Source: an uncultured SAR86 cluster bacterium (GTDB lineage Bacteria; Pseudomonadota; Gammaproteobacteria; Magnimaribacterales; D2472). Taken from it: a stretch of DNA of 37,659 nt. Shown piece after piece: positions 17,131 to 24,971 of the stretch (its first letter is position 1; each line of letters opens with the position of its first letter). The translations under genes were made by a program, and so were the position numbers. The notes under the pieces are model-generated. The model was not told the DNA's origin. It saw only the letters and a list, made by a program, of their open reading frames with translations, and did not search any database. Location of the stretch: the NCBI GenBank assembly GCA_902626385.1, contig CACOEZ010000010.1, forward strand, positions 1-37,659, in the 5' to 3' direction.

Positions 17131-17580
17131 TCATAACATGTCATCGCCAAAAACTGATTCAATTTCTTGAAAACCAAAACCTCTATTCGTTAAAAAGTTT
17201 TTTTGTTTAAGGGTGACTTTAATATCATCTGTTTTGCCATTTGGAAATTTCTTTTTAAAGGCTACTAAAGCAGCTTGGTTCCAACCACCAATTTCAGTAA
17301 GCACACTTTCAACTTCTTTTTCTCTCAGACCTTTTCCTACTAATTCAAAAGATATTTTTTTAGGCCCAAACCCTTTCCTTTTTCGGGATACAGTATATGC
17401 CTCTGCAAATCTTAAATCATTTAATAAATTCTTATTAATAAGTTTGGAAGTGACCTCATGAATCAGATCATGTTCTTCAAATTTATTTTTTAACTTTTGA
17501 ATTAGTTCTTTTTCTGAATGCTCTCGCCTAGAAAGAATATCTAGAGCTTTGTTATAAATTAAAGATTTTTGTTCATTCAT
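17131..17580 (-). CDS. recX: Regulatory protein RecX
   Basis: RecX caps RecA filaments and limits recombination. The 149-aa helical protein contains the family pattern ALDILSRREHSEKELIQKL, then NLLNDLRFAEAY, RKRKGFGPKKISFEL and GLREKEVESVL in successive three-helix repeats. recX usually follows recA; here it lies between a lipoprotein gene and dnaX, which is unusual. It shares 1 bp with the upstream gene and is 9 bp from dnaX. Confidence 0.88.
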   Translation of the reverse strand: MNEQKSLIYNKALDILSRREHSEKELIQKLKNKFEEHDLIHEVTSKLINKNLLNDLRFAEAYTVSRKRKGFGPKKISFELVGKGLREKEVESVLTEIGGWNQAALVAFKKKFPNGKTDDIKVTLKQKNFLTNRGFGFQEIESVFGDDML

Positions 17581-18038
17581 TAATCAAAAGGTATTACTCT
17601 TGATTTACCATTTCTTTTTATAATTCTTACTTTTTGATTAACCTTAAAATTATACTTTCCAACCTCTTGAATTATTGAAACCATCCTTCCGCCATTTGTT
17701 TCAATAAGTATCTCAATTCCCTCTTTTTTTGTGAGATTAGAACCTATTTCTGCACCAACAGCAGAACCCAATAAACCTCCGATAACAGCAGCTATATTTG
17801 ATTCTGGCTCAGAATCAGTTACTTCTTTTCCAGCTGCGCCCCCAATAAGTGCTCCAGCAGCTGCACCTGTTTCTCTGTCACCATCAATCACTACATCATT
17901 CAAGTCCACAATAGTTCCTATGACGACATATTGCTGTTTTTGCACATCAGACTTTCTTACAACCTCAGGAGTAAGAGACATATTAGAGCATGAGATTAAA
18001 AAAAATGATAAAGATAAAAATAATAGGTTACGATTCAT
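17580..18038 (-). CDS. Glycine-zipper 2TM-domain outer-membrane lipoprotein (SlyB/Pcp-like)
   Basis: A 152-aa lipoprotein with signal peptide and lipobox LISC (C17). The centre carries the glycine-zipper repeats GAAAGALIGGAAGKEV and then AAVIGGLLGSAVGAEIGSNL, characteristic of SlyB/OsmB-type envelope lipoproteins. The C-terminal beta-rich segment (IEILIETNGGRMVSIIQEV ... VRIIKRNGKSRVI) is the usual second half of the Pcp/SlyB family. Role is likely outer-membrane stability. It overlaps the upstream hypothetical gene by 11 bp and recX by 1 bp. Confidence 0.85.
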   Translation of the reverse strand: MNRNLLFLSLSFFLISCSNMSLTPEVVRKSDVQKQQYVVIGTIVDLNDVVIDGDRETGAAAGALIGGAAGKEVTDSEPESNIAAVIGGLLGSAVGAEIGSNLTKKEGIEILIETNGGRMVSIIQEVGKYNFKVNQKVRIIKRNGKSRVIPFD

Positions 18039-18432
18039 TAGATTGCTCCATTAAAATAAAATCTGAAACTAAATCTTCTTTAATAACAAAATATTTTCTA
18101 TTTTTTTCAAATCCGTCTAATAGTTCAACTTCGTAAATTTTCTCTTGATGTTTAGAATTCATAATTTTAATTCTGTCGCCTTTATTAAGTCTTACTAAGT
18201 TTCTTGAATCAGTGACCGAAAATTCATTCCAATCATTAAACTTTCTGGCTTGATAGGTATTGTATGCATCAGTTGAAAAAAAATATAAAACTTTTGAATT
18301 ATGCAAAGACAGCCTATTGCTTTTTTTAATAAGGGACCAAGTTTGGCCTTGTTCAACAGAAATTTCTTCATTGCTAGCACTTAGGTTAAACGTAAAGAGC
18401 ATTACTCCAAGGATTATAAAAATTTTATTCAT
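18028..18432 (-). CDS. Exported hypothetical protein, 134 aa
   Basis: I do not recognise a family. Residues 1-19 (MNKIFIILGVMLFTFNLSA) form a signal peptide. The rest is polar and probably beta-rich, with NLVRLNKGDRIKIMNSKHQEK resembling a small SH3-like or beta-barrel turn pattern, and one possible duplication in VLYFF...YEVELLDGF. It opens the six-gene minus-strand unit and overlaps the glycine-zipper lipoprotein gene by 11 bp. It is divergent from the heat-shock gene hsp20 across a 190-bp regulatory gap, so it may have its own promoter there. No cysteine, so no disulfide. Confidence 0.6.
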   Translation of the reverse strand: MNKIFIILGVMLFTFNLSASNEEISVEQGQTWSLIKKSNRLSLHNSKVLYFFSTDAYNTYQARKFNDWNEFSVTDSRNLVRLNKGDRIKIMNSKHQEKIYEVELLDGFEKNRKYFVIKEDLVSDFILMEQSNES

Positions 18433-18501
18433 ATTGTTTTGACAAATTTAAAAGATTAAAGTTCTTACTAAAGCATATTTTAATTACATCTAAAAATAAA
18501 G

Positions 18502-18527
18502 CTTGAATTTCAATTAAAAACCCATAT
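18502..18527 (+). promoter_or_regulatory. Sigma32-type heat-shock promoter of hsp20
   Basis: CTTGAA (18502-18507) is followed after 13 nt by CCCATAT (18521-18527), closely matching the RpoH consensus CTTGAA-N13-17-CCCCATNT. Transcription would begin around 18534-18536, giving a leader of about 88 nt before the ATG at 18623. The same hexamer CTTGAA precedes htpG. Confidence 0.7.
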
Positions 18528-18538
18528 TTATATACTGA

Positions 18539-18619
18539 TGGAAATGCCATAACGGATTTCCGCTTAACAAGTGTAGTCTTAGAAGATACACATTTATTTA
18601 GTTGCTTTAAAGGAGGACT
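18539..18619 (+). ncRNA. ROSE-like RNA thermometer in the hsp20 5' leader
   Basis: Three consecutive hairpins fill the leader. The first is GGAAAT (18540-18545) with ATTTCC (18556-18561). The second (18571-18591) pairs GTGTA and TCT with AGA and TACAC around a short loop, with one bulged G. The third (18600-18619) pairs AGUUGCU with the Shine-Dalgarno region AGGAGGACU; UUGCU is the conserved anti-SD element of ROSE thermometers. This modular layout, with the SD occluded in the last hairpin, is the ROSE arrangement known from small heat-shock genes. Inferred from sequence, not folded by computer. Confidence 0.65.
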
Positions 18620-18622
18620 ATT

Positions 18623-19075
18623 ATGATACTTAATTTTACTGATCCATTTTTCACAACACGTGTCTTGGGTTTTGAACCTTTATTTGATAGATTGCAGAGA
18701 CTCTCAGAATCTAATGAGCGCTCTTCAAGCTATCCTCCGTATAACATAAGTAAAGATGGTAATTTGTTTGCTATCGAAATTGCGGTGGCAGGTTTGTCAA
18801 AAGAAGATATTCAAATCGAACTTGCTGATGGTGTTTTATCAATTAGTTATGACGGACCATCGACTGAGGTAGTTAATGGAGAAAATAAGGTTGTCTATCA
18901 AGGAATTGCGCAACGAGCATTTAAACAACAATTCACTCTTTCAGAGGATGTCGTTGTTCAAGGAGCTGAGCTTATCAATGGTTTGCTTACCGTAAATCTT
19001 GAAAAAATAATTCCTGATGAGAAAAAACCGAGAATGATTGAGATTAAATCACCAAAAAGAATCTCAAGCAAATAA
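18623..19075 (+). CDS. Small heat-shock protein, Hsp20/IbpA type
   Basis: An ATP-independent holdase that binds unfolding proteins. The 150-aa product has the alpha-crystallin domain from about residue 40 (YNISKDGNLFAIEIAVAGLSKEDIQIEL) to 130 (GLLTVNLEK), which ends in the typical GxLxVxL-type strand. A short variable N terminus (FDRLQRL) resembles class A IbpA proteins. The C-terminal IxI/V-type anchor may be MIEIK. The SD AGGAGG (18611-18616) is strong but lies inside a hairpin. A sigma32-type promoter precedes it. It stands alone, with a hairpin 15 nt after its stop. Confidence 0.93.
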   Translation: MILNFTDPFFTTRVLGFEPLFDRLQRLSESNERSSSYPPYNISKDGNLFAIEIAVAGLSKEDIQIELADGVLSISYDGPSTEVVNGENKVVYQGIAQRAFKQQFTLSEDVVVQGAELINGLLTVNLEKIIPDEKKPRMIEIKSPKRISSK

Positions 19076-19090
19076 TCCACAAATTGTGAA

Positions 19091-19113
19091 ATGGGGTGCA
19101 TAATGCACCCCAT
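19091..19113 (+). terminator. Strong hairpin after hsp20, probable transcription terminator
   Basis: ATGGGGTGCA (19091-19100) pairs perfectly with TGCACCCCAT (19104-19113) over a TAA loop, a 10-bp stem with six G-C pairs. It starts 15 nt after the hsp20 stop. The following ATGTTTATT is only a weak U tract, so termination may be partial and dsbD could receive read-through. Confidence 0.6.
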
Positions 19114-19126
19114 ATGTTTATTGGGA

Positions 19127-19132
19127 TAAAAT
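19127..19132 (+). promoter_or_regulatory. Candidate -10 element upstream of the dsbD-like gene
   Basis: TAAAAT lies 8 nt before the ATG at 19141, just after the hsp20 hairpin, and there is no Shine-Dalgarno sequence. This is compatible with a leaderless or near-leaderless transcript. No good -35 was seen. Confidence 0.25.
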
Positions 19133-19140
19133 GACACTTT

Positions 19141-21120
19141 ATGAAGTTTCTTGAAATATTCTTTTTATTATTTTTTTGCGTTGCCATAAATGCGGTCACT
19201 GTAAATACTGGTCACGCAAATGTATCGTTGGTGAAGTATGAAAATACTCAAGGAAATCAAAATAGAAATCTGATTGGAATTCGAATGGATATGCAAAAGA
19301 ATTGGCATACCTATTGGAAAAATCCTGGTGACTCGGGTGGTCCTATAAAAGTTAATTGGTCACACGATGATAATGTATCAATAAGTGAGTTAAATTGGCC
19401 GACTCCAAGCTTAATTCCTTATGAGCCATTAATGACTTATGGATATAAAGATTTCGTCATTTTTCCATTTGAAATCACTAATTCAAATAATAAAAACTCT
19501 GTTATAGAGGCAAGCATAGATTTTTTGATTTGTGATGATATATGTGTTCCAGAAAAAGCATTTATAAAAACAAACCTCCAGGATATTGAAACAGACAATT
19601 CACTTTATGAATGGTTTTTGAGAGTTCCAGCTCAAACACTTCCAGTAAGGGCATCGTTAGATAAAGATTTTATTAACATAAGATTTTCATCGCCATTTAA
19701 TGTGACTTCTGCAATATTTTTTGTTGATGATCAAGATATTGTTGAACATGCATCTGATCAGTTTCTTTCTAAAGAAGAAAATAACTACCTCTTGAGAGTC
19801 AAAAAAATTGAGGATGTGGGAATCTTAGATAGCCTGTCTGGGGTAATATCTATCAATAATAATGAAAGTTTTATTATTAATGCTGAAATTGACGGTGCTT
19901 CACAAAACTCTCTAAATATTTCATTCTTACAAGCACTAATTTTTGCATTTGTTGGTGGATTAATTCTTAATTTAATGCCATGTGTTTTTCCGATAATTTC
20001 TTTAAAAGTTTTAAGTTTTGTTTCAATGAGTAATCAATCTCCATCAAAGATTAGAGCTCATGCTCTGTCGTTTTGTACTGGAGTAATGATTTCATTTCTC
20101 ATGATTGGTCTTGCTATGATTCTTCTTAAGCAAGCTGGCTTATTTCTTGGTTGGGGGTTTCAATTACAGTCGCCAGTAATAGTTGGATTACTAAGTTTAT
20201 TAATGTTTGTCATTGGTTTGGTTCTTCTGAGTGATATAAATATCGGCTCATCACTCACTAGACTCGGTGGCGTAGGTTCCAGCGATAACTTAATTGGATC
20301 TTTTTCTACAGGTATTTTAGCAGTGATTGTAGCTTCGCCCTGTACAGCACCTTTTATGGGAGCTGCTCTTGGTTATGCATTAATTCAACCCTCTGGAGTA
20401 ACATTACCGGTCTTTTCTGCTCTCGGTCTAGGCTTTGCGTTCCCTTATTTTATGTTGTCAGCCTCGCCTAATTTAATAAATTATCTACCAAAACCTGGCA
20501 GTTGGATGGTTACGCTAAAAGAATTTTTTGCATTCCCTATGTTTGCTACATCAATTTGGCTTATATGGGTATTTAGCTTCCAAACATCTTCGAACGAGGT
20601 AATATTTTTATTGATAACAATTTTACTAATTTCATTACTAATTTGGATTGCTTCAAAAATTAATAAGCCAAATTACAGCATGGTAATTTTTATTGTTGCG
20701 GTCTTTATAATTTTCTTCCAATTTAAAGATATCTCATCAAAAGAACTTCAAAGTCCAAACGCCTTGAAGCTTGAAAGTTTTAATTATGTTGAATGGAATG
20801 AGAATATAGAGAATGAATATCAGAATAAAAATCAGGCTTACTTGATAAATTTCACTGCCGCCTGGTGTATTACGTGTCAAACAAATGACAAAATTGCATT
20901 ATCTAGACCCAACATAAAAGAATATATATATGAAAATAATATTGAATATATTGTTGCTGATTGGACAAACAAAAATGACGATATTCTTAAAACTCTTGAG
21001 TCATACAACAGAAATGGTGTTCCATTATATATTTTTTGGAAACCTGGAATGATAGAACCCAAGATATTACCTGCAATTTTGACTGAACAGATTTTATTGG
21101 ATAGTTTCAACAATTCTTAA
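19141..21120 (+). CDS. Thiol:disulfide interchange protein, ScsB/DsbD family
   Basis: A 659-aa membrane electron conduit passing reducing power from cytoplasmic thioredoxin to periplasmic proteins. A signal peptide precedes a periplasmic N domain with NWHTYWKNPGDSGGP and a CDDIC pair (C131, C135), as in ScsB-type proteins. About eight transmembrane helices follow, with reactive cysteines in NLMPCVFPIISLKVLSF (C281) and ASPCTAPFMGAALGYAL (C401). The C-terminal thioredoxin domain has AAWCITCQ (C576, C579). All three redox pairs are present. It heads a plus-strand run of five genes. The ScsB label reflects the N domain; classical DsbD is less likely. Confidence 0.92.
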   Translation: MKFLEIFFLLFFCVAINAVTVNTGHANVSLVKYENTQGNQNRNLIGIRMDMQKNWHTYWKNPGDSGGPIKVNWSHDDNVSISELNWPTPSLIPYEPLMTYGYKDFVIFPFEITNSNNKNSVIEASIDFLICDDICVPEKAFIKTNLQDIETDNSLYEWFLRVPAQTLPVRASLDKDFINIRFSSPFNVTSAIFFVDDQDIVEHASDQFLSKEENNYLLRVKKIEDVGILDSLSGVISINNNESFIINAEIDGASQNSLNISFLQALIFAFVGGLILNLMPCVFPIISLKVLSFVSMSNQSPSKIRAHALSFCTGVMISFLMIGLAMILLKQAGLFLGWGFQLQSPVIVGLLSLLMFVIGLVLLSDINIGSSLTRLGGVGSSDNLIGSFSTGILAVIVASPCTAPFMGAALGYALIQPSGVTLPVFSALGLGFAFPYFMLSASPNLINYLPKPGSWMVTLKEFFAFPMFATSIWLIWVFSFQTSSNEVIFLLITILLISLLIWIASKINKPNYSMVIFIVAVFIIFFQFKDISSKELQSPNALKLESFNYVEWNENIENEYQNKNQAYLINFTAAWCITCQTNDKIALSRPNIKEYIYENNIEYIVADWTNKNDDILKTLESYNRNGVPLYIFWKPGMIEPKILPAILTEQILLDSFNNS

Positions 21121-21162
21121 ATAATAATATAATCACAATTCATAAATTAATAGGTAAGTTTT

Positions 21163-21864
21163 ATGTTTGGTTCGCCCTTTGAGATTTTTGGGACAGTTCA
21201 TCTCTTAACAATTTTATCAATTGTTCTTGTTTCAATTTTCTTGCCTAAATTTTATAAAAATAAATCTGATGAACAAATTTCTCTAATGAGAAAGATTGTT
21301 GCTGGAATTATCGCCGCTCATGTAATAATTTCACCATATAAAGACTTATATTTACTGGCTGAACCTTACGATTGGAGAGAGACAATTCCACTTCATATGT
21401 GCGATTTATCTGAAATTTTTTTAGTTTGGTTTTTACTTGGAGGCCCACGCTTACTATACACATGTGCTTTCTTCTGGGGTCTTGGTGGAGCTACAATGGC
21501 TATCTTGACACCTGATATCAGTCATCATGACTTAGATTACATATTTTTTATGATTGGTCATGGCATGATTATAGTTGGGATAATGTATGCAACTGTTACT
21601 CTTGGAAATAGGCCATATGCTAAAGACATTATCACGGTCTCTTTAATTACAGCACTAGTACTATTACCAATAGTATATGTAATAAATTTAATTCTTGGCG
21701 AGCCTGCAAATTTTTGGTACTTAATAGCTAAACCGGAAGGAGCTTCTTTGATGGACGTTTTTCCAGATCCTCCACTTCACCTTCTGGTAACAACACCATT
21801 GGCAATTGCGGTATTTTATTTAATTTATTTACCTTATTTTATAAAAGATAAGTTTGCTAAATAG
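21163..21864 (+). CDS. TIGR02206 (YwaF-like) integral membrane protein
   Basis: A 233-aa protein with about seven hydrophobic helices. The start MFGSPFEIFGTVHLLTIL, the central motif ETIPLHMCDLSEIFL and GAYFWGLGGATMAILTPDI-like region are characteristic of the TIGR02206 membrane protein family. Function is unknown. The GG of AATAGGTAAG 8-9 nt upstream may be a weak ribosome-binding site. It is flanked by dsbD (42 bp) and mscS (61 bp), so it may share their transcript. Confidence 0.82.
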   Translation: MFGSPFEIFGTVHLLTILSIVLVSIFLPKFYKNKSDEQISLMRKIVAGIIAAHVIISPYKDLYLLAEPYDWRETIPLHMCDLSEIFLVWFLLGGPRLLYTCAFFWGLGGATMAILTPDISHHDLDYIFFMIGHGMIIVGIMYATVTLGNRPYAKDIITVSLITALVLLPIVYVINLILGEPANFWYLIAKPEGASLMDVFPDPPLHLLVTTPLAIAVFYLIYLPYFIKDKFAK

Positions 21865-21925
21865 CCTATTCTTTTTGATTTAATACTCGAAATAACCTTA
21901 AAATAACTTAAACAGGGATTTTATT

Positions 21926-23011
21926 ATGCAAGATTTTTTGAATTTATTATCTGAAGTATGGTCAACAGGATTTCTAGGAATTGACCTTGGTTCAATTATT
22001 TCTTCTTTGCTGGTAATTTTAGCAGCCTTTTTATTTAGGGGTTTTATCATATCTGTAATCTTAAATGCTCTAGGAAAGTTAGCTGACAGTACAGAATCAA
22101 AAATTGATGATGAAATTCTAAATGCTTTAAAGAGGCCTATTGGTTTAGTTCCTGTAACAATAGCTCTTTATATCTGCACATTGATTCTACCTTTATCAGG
22201 ATTAATTGGAGATATTGCAACAAATATTGTTAAAGCATTTGTTATTTTCACAATTTTTAGTGCACTCGCTAATGCGGTAAAACCAATTTTTGAAGCATTA
22301 TCAACAAGCTCGTGGCTAACTGCTTCAATGCAAATGTGGCTAGAAAGAGCTTCAAAATTTATTGTGTGGGTAGTTGGTGTAGCTATTATTCTAGATATTT
22401 TTGGTATCCAAATTGGGCCGCTTGTAGCAGGACTTGGTCTTTTCTCAGTCGCAGTTGCTTTGGGAGCACAAGATTTCTTTAAAAATTTAATATCTGGAAT
22501 TCTTATTATTGGAGAGCATAGATTTCAACCTGGGGATAGAATTGAGGTCAGTGGTCAATTACACGGAATTGTAGAAAGTATTGGTTTTAGGTCAACAGTT
22601 ATTAGAACATTTGATACTGCTCCTATGGTAATCCCTAACAAAGATCTTTCTGATGTAAAAGTCATAAATCATGGTGAAATGATTAATAGAAGAATTAATT
22701 GGAAAATTAATCTTGTTTATTCAACTACTGTTGAACAACTTGAATCAATAAGAAATCAAATAAAAGACTATATTATTAAATCCAATGATTTTGTAACTGA
22801 CGATGATTTAGATCCTGTAGTAAGAGTAGTTGAACTCGGAGGGAGTTCTATTGATTTAATGATAGTGGCATATGCTGACCCTATGGGATTTGCTGCATTT
22901 AATAAAGTTAAAGAAAATCTTGTGTTTAATATAATGAAAATCGTCAAAGAAAATGGTTCAGAGTTTGCATATCCATCTACCTCATTATATGTAGAATCAA
23001 TGCCAAAATAA
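21926..23011 (+). CDS. MscS-type mechanosensitive channel
   Basis: A 361-aa channel-like protein that would release osmolytes on hypo-osmotic shock. Several hydrophobic helices precede the pore-lining helix GPLVAGLGLFSVAVALGAQDFFKNLISG (around residues 164-192), which shows the Gly/Ala packing typical of MscS TM3. The beta domain follows with HRFQPGDRIEVSGQLHGIVESIGFRST. The size exceeds E. coli MscS (286), so it belongs to a YnaI-like longer class with additional N-terminal helices. SD AGGGA lies 8 nt before ATG. SLC13 permease follows after 10 bp. Confidence 0.93.
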   Translation: MQDFLNLLSEVWSTGFLGIDLGSIISSLLVILAAFLFRGFIISVILNALGKLADSTESKIDDEILNALKRPIGLVPVTIALYICTLILPLSGLIGDIATNIVKAFVIFTIFSALANAVKPIFEALSTSSWLTASMQMWLERASKFIVWVVGVAIILDIFGIQIGPLVAGLGLFSVAVALGAQDFFKNLISGILIIGEHRFQPGDRIEVSGQLHGIVESIGFRSTVIRTFDTAPMVIPNKDLSDVKVINHGEMINRRINWKINLVYSTTVEQLESIRNQIKDYIIKSNDFVTDDDLDPVVRVVELGGSSIDLMIVAYADPMGFAAFNKVKENLVFNIMKIVKENGSEFAYPSTSLYVESMPK

Positions 23012-23021
23012 TTGGTGCTTT

Positions 23022-24788
23022 ATGAGCGATCAATATATATTATCTCTCACACTTCTAGCCCTTCTTGGTTTATTTATATGGGGTAAAGTCAGGTATGACG
23101 CATTAGCTGTTGGCGCTTTATTTGTTTTAGTTGTTCTAGAAATTATTCCTGCGAATGAAGCATTCTTAGGATTTGCTCACCCAGCAGTAATGACAGTGGC
23201 GCTTGTTTTGATAATCAGCCAAGGTTTGAGTAATTCGGGCATAGCAGGTCTAGTTGGAAAGTTGATTGGTGGAAGAGAATTTACAGAAATGCAATTTATG
23301 ATTTCGTTGCTGCTAATTGCAGCGGTATTATCTTCCTTCATAAATAATATTGGTGCATTAGCCATTTTGTTGCCTATTACGTTAAATATATGTCAAAAAA
23401 TGGAATGGCATCCTTCTAAGTACTTAATGCCTTTAGCTTTTGCATGTATTTTAGGCGGAATGAATACCGCAATTGGTACTCCACCAAATATTATTATCTC
23501 CGAATATAAAGCATCAATTTCTAGTTCTGGATTTAATTTTTTTGATTTCTCATATGTTGGTGTTGTTATAACTGTTATTTGTATTTTATTTATAGCATTT
23601 ATTGGAAACAAACTAATTTTCTTAAGAAAAGAAATACCTTCAAATGAAAATTTAATTAATCTAAAAGGATACTTATTTGAAGTTCTTGTAAATGAGGAGA
23701 GCTCATCAATTGGGATGACATTATATGCATTTAAAAAGCAAGCTGGTGAAGACACTGAGATTTTAGGAATAGTTTCTGAAAGCGGTTCTGTAAAAAAAGT
23801 TCAAAATAATATGAGAATCAAGGCAGGACAAATCTTAGTTATCAAAACTCCTCCTGATGATATTGGTAATATCCTTGATATTTTTGATTTTTCAATTCCA
23901 AAAGAGCTTCACTCCTTCGACGAAGATGATCTTGAAGAAATTGAAGTAATGATTACGCCTGGCTCAAGACTTATAGGAAGAAAATATGAATTTTTCTTAA
24001 AACTAGCTTTTGAGGAACTAAATCTATTAGGTCTTTGGAGAAAAGGATCAAAATATAGAACTAGATTAACAAGAGAAACATTTAGAGCTGGTGATGTTTT
24101 GCTTTTAGGTGTGAGGGATTTAGCTGAAGAGGATGTATCAAATAAAATAAAGCACTTGGGTTTGATGCCTCTGAGGCAAAGAGAGCTCCAAACAATTCCA
24201 AGCAGAAGTAGATTATTGAAAGGATTAGTCTTTTTCATGCTTTCAATTTTCTTAGTTTCATTTAACTATTTAAGCGCTGCTCCTGCATTTTTATTTTGTG
24301 TACTAGCTTTTGTGAGAATAAAAATAATTGATAGTAATTTTTATAGAAAAATTGATTGGCCTATTATAGTTATGCTAGCTGCAATGATACCAATAGGTAC
24401 TGCCCTTCAAACTACTGGTGTTAGTAGCTTAATTGCGACTTCAATCTCAGCATATGCCTCAGATCTTAGTTTGTTTTGGATACTTTTAATTATCTTGATA
24501 GTGACTATGGCTACTACAGACATAATTAATAATGCAGCAACCGCAGTCATAATGGCTCCAATATCTACTGGCATAGCTGTTGAGCTTGGATATGCAATTG
24601 AGCCATTTTTGATGGTGGTTGCAGTTGGCGCAAGCTGTGCATTTTTAACTCCTATAGGACATCAATGTAATACAGTTGTTATGGGTCCGGGTAATTACAA
24701 ATTTACTGATTATTGGCGAATGGGATTACCTATGGATGTACTAATTATTTTAGCATCTATACCTATGATTCTCTTTGTATGGACTTAA
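23022..24788 (+). CDS. SLC13-family permease with two TrkA-C (RCK_C) domains
   Basis: A 588-aa anion/sodium symporter-like protein. The first half has about five helices with the motif MNTAIGTPPNIIISEYK. Residues about 212-380 form two regulatory RCK_C domains (FEVLVNEESSSIGMTL... and IEVMITPGSRLIGRKYEF...). The second half repeats the transporter motif (DIINNAATAVIMAPI and GASCAFLTPIGHQCNT). This layout is standard for the SLC13/CitMHS group with inserted RCK_C domains. The substrate (sulfate or dicarboxylate) cannot be determined. It follows mscS by 10 bp and precedes a 59-aa gene by 3 bp. Confidence 0.92.
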   Translation: MSDQYILSLTLLALLGLFIWGKVRYDALAVGALFVLVVLEIIPANEAFLGFAHPAVMTVALVLIISQGLSNSGIAGLVGKLIGGREFTEMQFMISLLLIAAVLSSFINNIGALAILLPITLNICQKMEWHPSKYLMPLAFACILGGMNTAIGTPPNIIISEYKASISSSGFNFFDFSYVGVVITVICILFIAFIGNKLIFLRKEIPSNENLINLKGYLFEVLVNEESSSIGMTLYAFKKQAGEDTEILGIVSESGSVKKVQNNMRIKAGQILVIKTPPDDIGNILDIFDFSIPKELHSFDEDDLEEIEVMITPGSRLIGRKYEFFLKLAFEELNLLGLWRKGSKYRTRLTRETFRAGDVLLLGVRDLAEEDVSNKIKHLGLMPLRQRELQTIPSRSRLLKGLVFFMLSIFLVSFNYLSAAPAFLFCVLAFVRIKIIDSNFYRKIDWPIIVMLAAMIPIGTALQTTGVSSLIATSISAYASDLSLFWILLIILIVTMATTDIINNAATAVIMAPISTGIAVELGYAIEPFLMVVAVGASCAFLTPIGHQCNTVVMGPGNYKFTDYWRMGLPMDVLIILASIPMILFVWT

Positions 24789-24791
24789 ATA

Positions 24792-24971
24792 ATGGATGAT
24801 AGATACAAAAGACTAAATCAGGAAACCGGAAAACCATTCCATGAAGGCTACCAAGATGAGAATGGAAGATACTTTATAAGATACTTAAATAAACAAGGTA
24901 ATGATGGTTACTATTTTGAAGAATGGGCAAAAGACAAAAATGCTTTTCTAAAAAAGATTAATAGTTCTTAA
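24792..24971 (+). CDS. Small hypothetical protein, 59 aa
   Basis: The reading frame from ATG at 24792 to TAA gives 59 aa, starting MDDRYKRLNQETGKPFHEGY and ending FLKKINSS. The protein is very polar and aromatic-rich (several Tyr, Phe, a YYFEEW segment), with no signal peptide. It starts 3 bp after the SLC13 stop, so translational coupling is likely. Its stop shares TTAA with the convergent serine-hydrolase stop (4-bp overlap). I know no family. The composition, charged-aromatic alternation and tight spacing argue for a real gene. Confidence 0.6.
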   Translation: MDDRYKRLNQETGKPFHEGYQDENGRYFIRYLNKQGNDGYYFEEWAKDKNAFLKKINSS

